Shown here in pieces: positions 52,838 through 62,503 of a DNA stretch of 64,000 nt. Location: the NCBI RefSeq assembly GCF_016695175.1, contig NZ_CP068022.1:1040001-1104000 (forward strand), in the 5' to 3' direction. The position numbers were made by a program, and so were the translations under genes. The notes beneath the pieces were generated by a model that saw only the letters and a list, made by a program, of their open reading frames with translations, had not been told where the DNA came from and did not search any database. The stretch's first letter is position 1. Every line of letters starts with the position of its first letter. The DNA is from Pseudoalteromonas sp. GCY. GTDB taxonomy: Bacteria > Pseudomonadota > Gammaproteobacteria > Enterobacterales > Alteromonadaceae.

Positions 52838-53683
52838 TTAACCGTGAAAAACATGTGGTACGTCAAGTAACGTCAGCATTTCTCCCTCAGGTAAACACTC
52901 TTGATTAATATATTGAGTGAGTTTGGGGTCACTCTCACAAAATAATATATCAAGTGCCAACCTATTTTTGCCATAAATACCGCGATGTATCATATTGGCT
53001 GAGAAAGCGAGAAGATCACCCGCTTTCAGTGGAATCGCTTTACCTTCTGACAGACTTTCATGATTATGATGTCCTGATTGCTCTAACCTCACATTTAACT
53101 CTTGAACTGTGTCCCAACGCTTGTGGGTACCTGGTATCAATTCTATTCCGGGCTCATCTTCCAGTGCTAACCGAAAATGAACCACTTCAGGCCCCGACAA
53201 CAACGCTTGTTTTTGCTCTTCGATGGTTAAATGGTATTGCGGATCTCGGTGCCAGTAATTGAGTTGAGTGGTGTTCACTGGGTTAAAAAATAGCTGAGTA
53301 TTCATAAACCTAAACTCACCCGAAAATATGGATGCAGCTAGAGACACCAGAGGAGTAGAGGCAATGAATTGAAAAAGGACAAGCCTTTGCTGTTCGCCTA
53401 GGTACTTTGGTGCAGTAAGGTAGGCAGAATTTACTGCTCTGTTTTGATAAAAGTCATTATTGTCAGTCCGCCACACATGATGAAAAGCTAAAACGACTTG
53501 TTTTATTTTGTTAAGTTCGGCGGACGGAATAAAATTGTGTTTTATAACGTAGCCACACTCGTCAAAATCATGGGCTGATTTTACCATCCCACATTGACCT
53601 CTGACATTGCCGGAAAAATACTGTAACGACATTAATTCCATGTAACCTTTTACAAGAGTAGGAAAACTTTCGTCTCCAGCCAT
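52838..53683 (-). CDS. Phytanoyl-CoA dioxygenase-family Fe(II)/2-oxoglutarate enzyme
   Basis: 281 aa. The facial triad is visible: H145 and D147 in 'YWHRDPQYH' and H233 in 'NMIHRGIYG', with the 2-oxoglutarate-binding arginine likely R241 in 'KNRLALDI'. The loop 'ELIPGTHKRWD' is also typical of the PhyH group. Members hydroxylate fatty acyl-CoA, amino acid or natural-product substrates. No biosynthetic partners lie nearby, so the substrate is open. The first ~25 residues are not conserved and the start could be later. Confidence 0.84.
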   Translation of the reverse strand: MAGDESFPTLVKGYMELMSLQYFSGNVRGQCGMVKSAHDFDECGYVIKHNFIPSAELNKIKQVVLAFHHVWRTDNNDFYQNRAVNSAYLTAPKYLGEQQRLVLFQFIASTPLVSLAASIFSGEFRFMNTQLFFNPVNTTQLNYWHRDPQYHLTIEEQKQALLSGPEVVHFRLALEDEPGIELIPGTHKRWDTVQELNVRLEQSGHHNHESLSEGKAIPLKAGDLLAFSANMIHRGIYGKNRLALDILFCESDPKLTQYINQECLPEGEMLTLLDVPHVFHG

Positions 53684-53745
53684 GGCGCACGTTTTCTAAT
53701 CATTTTTGGATGATTTCTAAAAGTAAAAATAGTCGTTCTTTTTCA

Positions 53746-53797
53746 TACCAATTCGCTCAGACAAGAGCACCTTTAGGCCATTCAAAGCGAACTGGTA
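53746..53797. repeat. Imperfect terminal-inverted-repeat-like element
   Basis: TACCAATTCGCT (53746-53757) and AGCGAACTGGTA (53786-53797) are complementary at 11 of 12 positions, with a 28-bp interior. It fills the gap between two minus-strand genes. The form resembles small palindromic repeats scattered in Alteromonadales genomes; no second copy was found in this window. Confidence 0.5.
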
Positions 53798-53833
53798 CAA
53801 TTTACCCGAATTTCAGGTCATTTACTTTTACAG

Positions 53834-54307
53834 TCATAGAGCATCTAAAATAACTTCAGCTTTACTGACTTCAAATTGCTTAGGTTGTTCTACATTGAGT
53901 GTTGTCACGACGCCGTCTTCAATAATCATAGCGTAACGCTGCGAACGTACACCGCCAAATGAACCGGTATCCATTTCAAGCCCTAGCGCTTTGGTAAAGC
54001 TCGCATCGCCGTCTCCAAGCATCATAATTGCTTCTGCATTTTGTGCATCACCCCAAGCTTTCATTACAAAAGCATCGTTTACCGATACACATGCGATGAT
54101 ATCAACACCTTTTTGAGCAAGTTTATCTGCATTCACGACAAAACCGGGTAAATGAGACGCTGAGCAAGTCGGTGTGAAGGCACCAGGAACCGCAAAAAGC
54201 ACTACTTTCTTACCAGCGAACAACGCTGTTACTTCGTGATTAACCATGCCGTCAGCGGTAAGTTCGCTCAATTCTGCTTGTGGTAATTTTTGTCCAACTT
54301 CAATCAT
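53834..54307 (-). CDS. Prx5-type atypical 2-Cys peroxiredoxin
   Basis: 157 aa. 'VVLFAVPGAFTPTCSASHLPGF' holds the peroxidatic Cys48 with its P-x-x-x-T-x-x-C setting; Cys73 in 'IIACVSVNDAFVM' is conserved in the family and may resolve or be structural. 'DGDASFTKALGLEMDTGSFGGVRSQRYAMIIEDGVV' is characteristic of Prx5/AhpE-like hybrid proteins that use glutaredoxin or thioredoxin. It lacks the fused glutaredoxin domain of some marine relatives. It reduces peroxides in the cytoplasm. Confidence 0.92.
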   Translation of the reverse strand: MIEVGQKLPQAELSELTADGMVNHEVTALFAGKKVVLFAVPGAFTPTCSASHLPGFVVNADKLAQKGVDIIACVSVNDAFVMKAWGDAQNAEAIMMLGDGDASFTKALGLEMDTGSFGGVRSQRYAMIIEDGVVTTLNVEQPKQFEVSKAEVILDAL

Positions 54308-54426
54308 TGTTTAAATCCTTCATCTAAGGGCTAATTGCCTTGAGTTTGTTATATAACCTGAGCTTGGGATAGCTAATTTCTTATCCAAACCTGTGGTTAT
54401 GATAGTCGAGAAATTGTGACTCATGA

Positions 54427-56496
54427 CTACATTTCGATTCGTTTTATATCTACTTGTGGGATTTCGTAACCGGTAAATAGCAGCCATTGTTTTTCAGCGA
54501 TAAACGCAAGGCCGCGACTTCGGCTAAAGCTACGTTCTGGGACTCGAATAATATCTTTATGCGCTTTACTGGCAAAGTCAAAATAACTAATGCGGAAGTC
54601 CCCACGACGAACATATAAATAGTAAAGCCCAGCATTAGACACAGACCAGCTTGCGCTAGAAGCCAAGTGTGCATTTTTAAACAATAGCGTTTCTACCCCG
54701 GTTGCCAGCTCGATACGCCACATTTCTTGTATCTCGCTTTTATATACGTACAACATCCCTTCATGTTCAAACGCGGTGGTGCCAGTAGTTAACTTCACTG
54801 GAGCGCTTTTTGAATCAAGAAAAATGCGAAATACATTATTGTCATCAGAAATATAAATTGAGCTACCGTCTTGAGACCAACTGGGTTTACCGTGATACTT
54901 TAGCCCAGTTTCTAGTTGAGTTACTTGTTTAGTGGCCATATCCAAAAGTTGAAGTTGGCTTCCTTGGTGTGACTTTGTGGTAAAAATCACTTTAGTGCCA
55001 TCAGGTGACCATGCAGGGTGCATTGCTTGTAACCCAAGCTCTGTCAGCTGTATTCTTTGATCACCTTCCAAATTCGACATCCAAATTTCATCAAATCCTG
55101 ATTGATTGGAGACAAAAAGTAAACGCTCAGACACAGGTGAATAACTGGGATAACGGAAGCTAGTTTGTGATTGTAGTAATGGAAAGGGTGAACTGGCGAC
55201 CTGCGCGTTGAGGTCAAGTTTCATAATAGAAGTATTAATGTTCCAGTCATGAAAATATAAACGCCCCGATTGACTAAAACTTGGGTAACTCAACCCATCA
55301 AATGGCAATGTCCCCAATACTTTACCTTCAAGTGAAAGTTTATACGCGCTGCGTGCGCCATGTTCAATAGACGATACAACCAAATAATCATCAGTGGGAT
55401 GCCAACTCACGCCGCGTAGATCATCATGCCCACTTAATATTTTAACTTCCTTACCAGTATCCAGATTTTTCAAATAGAGATTTTCAAGTCCATTCGGCAA
55501 GTTACGGCTAATCGCGATTTGCTTGGCATCGGGAGAAAGCGCAATACTTTCAAGCCCACTCCCGTCACAATCTAGCTCACAACCTAATTCTGTCGCTGTT
55601 TTATCGTTTAAATTTAGCAAGGTTACTTTTGGAGGATCCGTAGGGCCTTGCTTTGCGATAAATCCAAGGAGGTTTTTTTCAGCTGAATAGCTTAAGGTAG
55701 TGGTCGTATCTGCAATACAGCTAGCTATATTTGATTGTTTTTTGGTCACTACATCCAGTGACTTAATCGTACATGCTTCTGAGCGCTTCTCTATGTAAAA
55801 GAGCGTGCGATTATCTCGCCCCCACACTGATACCGACACATTTCCAGGGCCATCTACTAATACTTCAAGGGGTTCATCAGGACGTTTTAGATTTTTTAAA
55901 TATAGTCCTGCATGACTGCCAAACTTTCGCCAAGCAAATGCTAGGTACTGCTCATTCGGGGAGACACTAGGAAAAAGCTCACGCCCCGGGTAATCAGTGA
56001 CTCCTTCGAGTTGATGACTTGACTGTTCAACTAGGAAATATACAAAGACACTAAGTAGAATGAATAATGTCGCTACTATCCCTGCCACTTTGAGCTTGAA
56101 AGGTAAATTTTGCGCACTGGATTTACTTGGTGAAACCTTGATATCGATAAAGGTAGGCTGTACTTTTAATCTGTATCCCGACTTTCTTATGGTTTCGATC
56201 ACATCAAAATCAGCAGCACTGCTCTCTTCTTCGTTGCTTGCAAGTAAGGTTTTAAAGGTTTTGCGAAGATGCCAAATTGCATTAGTTAATGCTTTCTCCC
56301 CAACAAATAGATTCCCCCCCCAAACCTGCTCAATGATTTCCTCTCGGGTAACCACACTCGGATATGCATGCGCTAATACCGTCAACACTTCGATAAATTT
56401 AGGCTGGACACAGCACACCTGTCCGGCACTGGACAGCATATGTCCAACAGGATCAATATTGACATCTAATAACTGATACGACGCACTGTGCTGCAT
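54427..56496 (-). CDS. CadC/ToxR-like membrane regulator with periplasmic beta-propeller
   Basis: 689 aa. An OmpR-type winged helix at ~10-105 ('QPKFIEVLTVLAHAYPSVVTREEIIEQVWGG', 'LTNAIWHLRKTF', 'IETIRKSGYRL'), one membrane helix (~137-157) and a large periplasmic TolB/PD40 beta-propeller (~165-685) with repeated 'WSPDGTKVIFTTK'-type blades. CadC-type regulators sense signals with the periplasmic part and bind DNA from the membrane without phosphotransfer. It is divergent from the TonB receptor gene with 339 bp between, so that receptor is the most likely target. The ligand is unknown. Confidence 0.9.
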   Translation of the reverse strand: MQHSASYQLLDVNIDPVGHMLSSAGQVCCVQPKFIEVLTVLAHAYPSVVTREEIIEQVWGGNLFVGEKALTNAIWHLRKTFKTLLASNEEESSAADFDVIETIRKSGYRLKVQPTFIDIKVSPSKSSAQNLPFKLKVAGIVATLFILLSVFVYFLVEQSSHQLEGVTDYPGRELFPSVSPNEQYLAFAWRKFGSHAGLYLKNLKRPDEPLEVLVDGPGNVSVSVWGRDNRTLFYIEKRSEACTIKSLDVVTKKQSNIASCIADTTTTLSYSAEKNLLGFIAKQGPTDPPKVTLLNLNDKTATELGCELDCDGSGLESIALSPDAKQIAISRNLPNGLENLYLKNLDTGKEVKILSGHDDLRGVSWHPTDDYLVVSSIEHGARSAYKLSLEGKVLGTLPFDGLSYPSFSQSGRLYFHDWNINTSIMKLDLNAQVASSPFPLLQSQTSFRYPSYSPVSERLLFVSNQSGFDEIWMSNLEGDQRIQLTELGLQAMHPAWSPDGTKVIFTTKSHQGSQLQLLDMATKQVTQLETGLKYHGKPSWSQDGSSIYISDDNNVFRIFLDSKSAPVKLTTGTTAFEHEGMLYVYKSEIQEMWRIELATGVETLLFKNAHLASSASWSVSNAGLYYLYVRRGDFRISYFDFASKAHKDIIRVPERSFSRSRGLAFIAEKQWLLFTGYEIPQVDIKRIEM

Positions 56497-56835
56497 TTTT
56501 CTAACCGTGAGTAAATACGTTGTAAATCATACCTAAAATAGTTACCAAAAGACAAAAGTAACGCGATAAACATCGTGACAATAATGCAATCACAACAAAG
56601 AAAAAACGTAAATCATTGAATTTTAATCTTATTTTTAAATAGATATTAAATAGAGTTAAAAACGTCAAAGAATAGATATCCAATTCGTTGCATGAATCAT
56701 AGTGACGGTCACAATGGCTAAAATGAGGTGCAGTACTTTTTATTGCTTAGATCAGAACAAAGGATACGCACTTCTTTCTACAAGCCCTAATACCTAATAA
56801 ATAAACAACAATCAGAAATTAAAAGAGGGACGCCC
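56497..56835. promoter_or_regulatory. Divergent promoter region, regulator/TonB receptor
   Basis: 339 bp between the CadC-like regulator and the TonB receptor. AT-rich, with GTAAATA and GTAAATC direct repeats at about 56512-56528 near the regulator start. No clear palindrome or small gene seen. Confidence 0.4.
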
Positions 56836-59800
56836 GTGTCACCTAATAACAATATTAAATTACTCGCCCTATCTATCGCGCTCGCCTGCAGCAATACGGC
56901 AATGGCTGAAGAGCAACAAATCGATCGTCAACAAGTTGAACAAAGTAATGCAGTGGCTAAAGCCCAAAGTGAAGATAAGTCATTAGAAAAGATTGTCGTT
57001 ACAGGTTCTCGTATCAAGCGCGATAGCTTTTCGGTGCCAACTCCTATTGCCACAATGGGGGCCGAGTCTCTCAATGATGCAGGCTTTGGTTCACTTTCAG
57101 AAATTCTTTATGAAGAAATGCCGCAAGTGAGTGAAGGTACAGGGAATGGTAACTCGCAAAGCAGCGTGCAAAATACCGGGCTTTCAACTATCGACTTACG
57201 TGAGCTAGGGGTTAGTCGGACATTAACGTTAATTGATGGCCGAAGAGTGGTATCAAACAGCTATTCAGGCAACTATGTGAGCCTATCAACCATCCCTAAA
57301 GGTATGGTTGAGCGAGTTGAAATCATTACCGGTGGTGCTTCAGCGGCTTATGGCTCTGATGCAGTTGCAGGTGTTGTGAATATTATTACTCAGCAAGATC
57401 AAGAAGGGGCTACATTTAGTGCTCGAGGTGGTGAAAGTACCGAAGGCGGCGCTCGTGAATATACGGTAAATGCTGATTATGGTACGACTTACGATAATGG
57501 CAAAGGCTACTTATTTGTCAGTGCCACTTACGACGAAGAAAAAGGACTAAGCTACTGGGATAGAAAGCGTGCACAGCAACAAAATAGCTGGGACTATGAT
57601 GACGACCGTATGTGCAACGTGATGCTCACTGCCAACTACGACCCTGATACAAAAAGTGCCTATCATTGTATGAGGGATATTGATAAATCCCAGTGGACCA
57701 GCCTAAGCGATTCAATTCCCGGTGGCGTATTTAACGAATCAAGCAGCTTTAAACCCGATTCAGGCTTTTGGTATGACGGCACAACCTTGAGGGATGATTG
57801 GCAAGAAGAACTTCACGGCATCGATTTTGAGCAATTTACTATGCTGAAGGTGCCTGACAAAGACCTTTCAGCGGCAGTAAAAACTGAGTATGAGTTTGAC
57901 TCGGGGACGGAAGCTTACTTTCAATTGCAGTACAGCCGCAATACCTCTCGCAATGTAAAGTCGCCTGAAAGCGAAGATGAGTGCGACGCAATTGTTACCT
58001 ATGACCCAAACAGTAATCAATTTGGCTCAGACTGTATGGGCCGTATTCCTTATGATAATCCATATATGCCAGAAGCAATTCGAGATAAAGCAAGCTCAAA
58101 AGGCGTGACCTGGGACCGACTATTCACAGAGGTCGGTAACATAGTGAATAGCAATGAAAGAACAACAATCAGAACTTGGGGTGGTCTACGCGGTTATATT
58201 TGGGATGACTGGGAGTGGGATGTTTCTGTTGGCTACGGCAAATTTAAGCAAGAACAAACCCGCAGTAACGAAATTTACGTTGCTCGAGTTAAACAGGCGC
58301 TAAATGCTGAGCGCCTTGCTGATGGTACAATTCAGTGTAAAGATGAGCAAGCACGTAGCCAAGGCTGTGTACCAATTAATTTATTCGGTGAAGGCTCAAT
58401 CACACCTGAAGCGGCAGACTATATTCGCGCCAATCCTTCCATTACAACGGATATTGATCAGGTGACGGTATCTGGATTTGTTACTGGTGATTTATTTGAA
58501 CTCCCAGCAGGCGCCGTTGCTTCAGCTTTTGGTTTTGAATACAGAAAAGATACGCAGAGCGTATCGACCAACGTGCCAAATGGTGGCGTAACGTTTAACT
58601 ATGTGCCCACATTTGAAGGCGATGTAAGTGTTCGTGAAATCTTCGGTGAGTTATCGTTACCGTTATTAAAAGATGCACCAATGGCAAAATCGCTTAGCGC
58701 CGAGGTCTCTGCTCGTATCGCAGATTACAGCTGGGCAAATACGGGATTAATCCAAAGTTACAAGGCTGGCTTTATTTATGAGCCAATCGAAGGTTATTCC
58801 ATTCGTGCAAACTGGGCTCGAGCCATGAGGGCACCAACAATAACTGAACTTATGTCACCACCTCGTGGCGACTATGATAGCTTTGATGATATCTGTGATG
58901 GTGTTACCGCGACGTCAACAGATGCAGGCCACGACAATTGCCGTAAAGATGCGGGAATACAAGCCGCTATTGCCGCTGAAGGTACTTTTGAAGACGAAAA
59001 TAACGGCTACTCACCCAACTCAGGAAATAGCGAGCTGTTTGAGGAAACAGCAGATACCATCACCATCGGTTTATCTTTAGCGCCTTCCTTTGCACCGGAT
59101 TTTAGAATTGCGCTAGATTATTACGACATTCAAATTGATGATGCGGTAAGCTCACTTGCTAACGAAGACATCATTAAGTTCTGTTACGCTTCGTCTATGG
59201 AATTCGGTGACAGTAACGAGTTTTGTCGTGATATTAAACGCGATGAAGAAGGGCAGATTTATGAAGTCAATCAACGTGTCATCAACACGGATGAGATCCG
59301 CACTAAAGGTTACGATATCGCATTAGAGTATGTGTATGACGCTAGCGATTACGGTAGCTTTAAGGTGAAAGCCGATTGGACACACGTGATCGAATACTCA
59401 ATCACCAGTACGGGTCCTGATGGACAATACGAAGACCTTTATGAAGGCTACCTCAGCACCGATATCTTTGAAGACAAAGGCGCTATTTCACTGACTTGGT
59501 ATAAAAATGATTGGCGTGTACGCTTTAGCACAAAATATAAAGGCGCAGTGGAAGCCAGCCGTTCGAGATATGAAGACTGGCAAGCTGCTATCGAGAAGAA
59601 TAATGAACGCTGTGCAACAGGCGAAACAACCTGTATCGCCAATCCAGAGCCGCTATGGCAAGGTGCACTGCCATCAGTAACGACTCATAGCTTAACGGTA
59701 AACTACAGCATGGAGCTAGGCGATAACCGCACTCTCTCTGTTTATGGTGGTGTGAATAACCTATTTGATGAAAAAGGTCCGTTTATCGTCGGTGGCACTG

Positions 59801-59871
59801 GTAATTTTGATAGTGCCTATGGCTCAGGTGTAGGACGTTTTGCATTTATTGGTGCGAAATACCAGTTTTAG
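56836..59871 (+). CDS. TonB-dependent outer-membrane receptor
   Basis: 1011 aa starting at GTG (56836) with GAGGGA upstream. Signal peptide ends 'SNTAMAEEQ'. TonB box/plug entry 'LEKIVVTGSRIKRDSFSVPTPI', plug 'LSTIDLRELGVSRTLTLIDGRR' and 'GASAAYGSDAVAGVVNIIT', and the barrel end 'VGRFAFIGAKYQF' with terminal Phe. No STN domain. Cys pairs in extracellular-loop regions suggest disulfides. It belongs to the large 'R-V-x-S' receptor type of Alteromonadales that imports peptides or carbohydrates; the substrate cannot be told. The divergent CadC-like regulator probably controls it. A hairpin terminator follows. Confidence 0.9.
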   Translation: MSPNNNIKLLALSIALACSNTAMAEEQQIDRQQVEQSNAVAKAQSEDKSLEKIVVTGSRIKRDSFSVPTPIATMGAESLNDAGFGSLSEILYEEMPQVSEGTGNGNSQSSVQNTGLSTIDLRELGVSRTLTLIDGRRVVSNSYSGNYVSLSTIPKGMVERVEIITGGASAAYGSDAVAGVVNIITQQDQEGATFSARGGESTEGGAREYTVNADYGTTYDNGKGYLFVSATYDEEKGLSYWDRKRAQQQNSWDYDDDRMCNVMLTANYDPDTKSAYHCMRDIDKSQWTSLSDSIPGGVFNESSSFKPDSGFWYDGTTLRDDWQEELHGIDFEQFTMLKVPDKDLSAAVKTEYEFDSGTEAYFQLQYSRNTSRNVKSPESEDECDAIVTYDPNSNQFGSDCMGRIPYDNPYMPEAIRDKASSKGVTWDRLFTEVGNIVNSNERTTIRTWGGLRGYIWDDWEWDVSVGYGKFKQEQTRSNEIYVARVKQALNAERLADGTIQCKDEQARSQGCVPINLFGEGSITPEAADYIRANPSITTDIDQVTVSGFVTGDLFELPAGAVASAFGFEYRKDTQSVSTNVPNGGVTFNYVPTFEGDVSVREIFGELSLPLLKDAPMAKSLSAEVSARIADYSWANTGLIQSYKAGFIYEPIEGYSIRANWARAMRAPTITELMSPPRGDYDSFDDICDGVTATSTDAGHDNCRKDAGIQAAIAAEGTFEDENNGYSPNSGNSELFEETADTITIGLSLAPSFAPDFRIALDYYDIQIDDAVSSLANEDIIKFCYASSMEFGDSNEFCRDIKRDEEGQIYEVNQRVINTDEIRTKGYDIALEYVYDASDYGSFKVKADWTHVIEYSITSTGPDGQYEDLYEGYLSTDIFEDKGAISLTWYKNDWRVRFSTKYKGAVEASRSRYEDWQAAIEKNNERCATGETTCIANPEPLWQGALPSVTTHSLTVNYSMELGDNRTLSVYGGVNNLFDEKGPFIVGGTGNFDSAYGSGVGRFAFIGAKYQF

Positions 59872-59889
59872 ACTTCTGCATTGATCCGA

Positions 59890-59918
59890 GGGGCTACCAC
59901 TGAGTAGCCCCTTATCTT
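59890..59918. terminator. Terminator between receptor and beta-lactamase-like gene
   Basis: GGGGCTAC (59890-59897) and GTAGCCCC (59904-59911) form a perfect 8-bp stem followed by TTATCTTT on the plus strand. The convergent gene ends at 59918, so it may serve both. Confidence 0.8.
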
Positions 59919-61075
59919 TACAAACCAAAAAGTGTATCGCGTAACTTATCTGAGATTTTATCAATCTCTGTATTGCATTGATTGTAGCCTTGGCAATTAA
60001 TAATTGCGCTCATAACCATGTTTTCTGACGGCAGATACCAATTTAACGTCGCATACCCAAGCTCTGCACCGTTATGATGATAAACAGGTTTATTTCCGAC
60101 TTGCTCGCTAAAGATACCCATGCTGTATTGCTGTCCGGTGACATCAGTATCCACCCATACAGATTCGCCTAGCAATTGCTCACGCACCTTAGCGGGAATA
60201 TCTGGGCTCGTTATCATGATTTTAAATAAGTCACCAAGGTCCTTAGCCGTCGATACAATCGGTGCATCAGCCACACCGATATTGGCATAGTAAGGCTGCG
60301 TATTAATTTCATTACCCTCATCATCAACAAAGTACCCTGATGCAATTTCACCAAACGCCTTTTCGATTCCTCCATAACTCATACTACTTAAGCCAAATGG
60401 TTCAAAGATATACTCACGCATCGCCTTTGAGTGATGCTCCCCCAAAACTTTATCCATAATTAGGCCCGCCAATAAATACCCGGTATTAGAATATTTCCAC
60501 GCAGCTCCGGGTTTGAAATTGGCGTCTTGATTGAGGGCAAACCGAAGTGCAAAGCTGTCCGTTTTTATTAAGTCTGGCTGTTGTAATACTGCAGCAAAAA
60601 ATTCACCGTTAGCATCATTGAGATAATCATATAATCCAGCCGTATGATTGAGTAACTGCCGAACATACATTTCGTCACTGTTTTCTATCTGTTGTAAAAG
60701 TTCGTCAGACAGATAATCACTTATCGGTGCATCTAGATCTAATAACTGTTGTTCATGCAACATCGCCATTAAGAGCGCAGTTACTTTTTTCCCCGCACTG
60801 CCATTTGGGATCCTAGCGTCCGTGGTCATGGGTATAATGTTTTCTTTATCTGCTAACCCTGCAGCACCTTGAAATTGAATTGAAGGCGAATCGATATAAA
60901 GCACAATTCCAGGAATACCCGCTTCAACACTTTGTTCAAGCATTCCTTGAAAATCAACTACCGCAACAGAAGGAGAGACAGGGTTCGGGTTATCATTCGA
61001 CGTCGACTGACTATCATTACAGCCAAATAACGACAGTCCGCTACACAATAATGTGACCAGTTTTAGTGTTCTCAT
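59918..61075 (-). CDS. Serine beta-lactamase-like (S12) lipoprotein
   Basis: 385 aa from the ATG at 61075 (GAGG upstream). Lipobox 'SLFGC' with lipidated C19. The active site of the class C/S12 fold is complete: S93-x-x-K96 in 'NGSAGKKV', Y195-S-N197 in 'WKYSNTGYLLAG' and an HxG-type 'HHNGAELGY' motif near the end. Relatives include D-Ala-D-Ala carboxypeptidases, esterases and true class C beta-lactamases. Without further evidence a peptidase or esterase role in the periplasm is more likely than resistance. It stands between two convergent/divergent units. Confidence 0.9.
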   Translation of the reverse strand: MRTLKLVTLLCSGLSLFGCNDSQSTSNDNPNPVSPSVAVVDFQGMLEQSVEAGIPGIVLYIDSPSIQFQGAAGLADKENIIPMTTDARIPNGSAGKKVTALLMAMLHEQQLLDLDAPISDYLSDELLQQIENSDEMYVRQLLNHTAGLYDYLNDANGEFFAAVLQQPDLIKTDSFALRFALNQDANFKPGAAWKYSNTGYLLAGLIMDKVLGEHHSKAMREYIFEPFGLSSMSYGGIEKAFGEIASGYFVDDEGNEINTQPYYANIGVADAPIVSTAKDLGDLFKIMITSPDIPAKVREQLLGESVWVDTDVTGQQYSMGIFSEQVGNKPVYHHNGAELGYATLNWYLPSENMVMSAIINCQGYNQCNTEIDKISDKLRDTLFGL

Positions 61076-61321
61076 GAGAAATACCTCGTTTCGTTTAAGT
61101 GACAAAACAATAACTAAGGTATGTACGCCATGCTGTCTCTGACTTTTTCAAAATGTATCAAACGGTAACGACTTCCTTTATTTTCATGCATAATGTCAGA
61201 CCATTATGGAAGGCCAGAACAAGCTTGATACAATTCGATACAACTTGCAGAAAATCGATACAGCTATACTCGCTTACACTCACTACAGTAACTAGCAAAT
61301 TAATAACTAATAGAAATTGCT

Positions 61322-62113
61322 ATGAAAACACATTTATTGATTGCGGCCTCACTTATGGCCGCAAGTTCAGCGCAAGCAAAAGACACTGACTCGAAAAAAG
61401 AAAGTCATGGCTATTTAGCGATTGGAGTCGGGGTAAACTACAACAGCGGTATTTATAGTAATGCCAAGACGTCTTTCTTAACCACTTTACATGGTGCGTA
61501 CTATTTTAGTAACGGTCTATTTATCGAGTTTCCGGGCCGCTCTGAAAAGTTTGACCCAGCACTTGCACTCGGTTATCAGTTTTATGAGACAGAAAATTGG
61601 GAATTTGATGCCCTACTCTCAACCGCTCATGGGCGGATAAATTACCGTTTTGGCGGGACTCGCTATGAGCGAAACACTTCGTCTTATCTTGGGATAAGAG
61701 CAACAGGGGATGTATTTGGCTTACAAATTAGAGCTATTGTTGCACCAAAAGTGATTAACTCAGACTATTCAGATGGTAGCTACGCTTCATTATGGATCTC
61801 TAAACCCTGGCAATACAAAAACTGGCACTTTTATAGCGCAGTCGGTGCACAATACCGAAACTCGGCCATTTTAGATTATTACTACGGTGGCGCACCATTT
61901 AAAGGTTACGATGCCAAAGGCGGGGCTAATCTTGGGGTAAAGCTCGGGTTTTCACGCGCTTTAACAGAAAATTGGATAGTCGATGGCCACGTCAGCTACA
62001 CCAAATATGCATCAGGTATTATGGATAGCCCTATCACCAAGGCAATTGTCAGTTTTAACGATAGAATTGAGCACGGTGAAAGCATTGGCTTGTCACTTAG
62101 CTACGTATTTTAA
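61322..62113 (+). CDS. MipA/OmpV-family outer-membrane protein
   Basis: 263 aa with signal peptide ending 'AASSAQAKD'. The family's beta-strand pattern runs from 'YLAIGVGVNYNSGIYSNAKTSFLTTLHGAYYF' to the terminal 'ESIGLSLSYVF' with a final Phe. MipA interacts with the transglycosylase MltA in Escherichia coli; OmpV relatives are stress- and antibiotic-linked porin-like proteins. It opens a four-gene operon with a DUF3019 protein and a two-component system, an arrangement seen in other Alteromonadales, so its expression is probably set by that system. Confidence 0.9.
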   Translation: MKTHLLIAASLMAASSAQAKDTDSKKESHGYLAIGVGVNYNSGIYSNAKTSFLTTLHGAYYFSNGLFIEFPGRSEKFDPALALGYQFYETENWEFDALLSTAHGRINYRFGGTRYERNTSSYLGIRATGDVFGLQIRAIVAPKVINSDYSDGSYASLWISKPWQYKNWHFYSAVGAQYRNSAILDYYYGGAPFKGYDAKGGANLGVKLGFSRALTENWIVDGHVSYTKYASGIMDSPITKAIVSFNDRIEHGESIGLSLSYVF

Positions 62114-62123
62114 GGAGCTAAAT

Positions 62124-62495
62124 ATGAAAAAACGACTATTTGGCTTAGCCCTACTCGCAATGCAAACTCAAGCGAAAGAAGAAATTAACGTCCCCGTATG
62201 GACCGTAAAACCAGGGCAATGTGTTGCGCTCGAACAAGGTCAGCAATGTTTTATCGACCTCTCAGTGACCTGGCAAACCTCAGTGACCGGTAACTTTTGT
62301 CTCCATGCCGATGAAAAAGAGCTGGTTTGTTGGCAGCAGCAAAAAACCGCGAGTTGGCAAGGCGAGATTTTAGTTGAGAAAGATTTGCTCATTACCTTAG
62401 AAGATAACAAGGATATTCTCGCAAGCTATGCGCTGCAATATGCTTGGGTGTTTAAACAACAAAAAAGTAACGCCGTGCGTTGGCGACTTTTCTAG
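62124..62495 (+). CDS. DUF3019-family exported protein
   Basis: 123 aa from the ATG at 62124 with AAGGAG upstream. Signal peptide ends 'AMQTQAKEE'. The mature part shows four cysteines in 'GQCVALEQGQQCFI', 'GNFCLHAD' and 'LVCWQQQ', consistent with two disulfides in the periplasm, and 'DILASYALQYAWVFKQQ' near the end. DUF3019 has no known function; the linkage to MipA and the sensor kinase suggests an accessory role in envelope stress sensing. Confidence 0.85.
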   Translation: MKKRLFGLALLAMQTQAKEEINVPVWTVKPGQCVALEQGQQCFIDLSVTWQTSVTGNFCLHADEKELVCWQQQKTASWQGEILVEKDLLITLEDNKDILASYALQYAWVFKQQKSNAVRWRLF

Positions 62496-62503
62496 GAGTA
62501 GTT

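Noticed and set aside
59918..61075. Called as an antibiotic-resistance beta-lactamase
   Set aside because: SxxK, YSN and HxG motifs are shared by many S12 esterases and peptidases; sequence alone does not support resistance.
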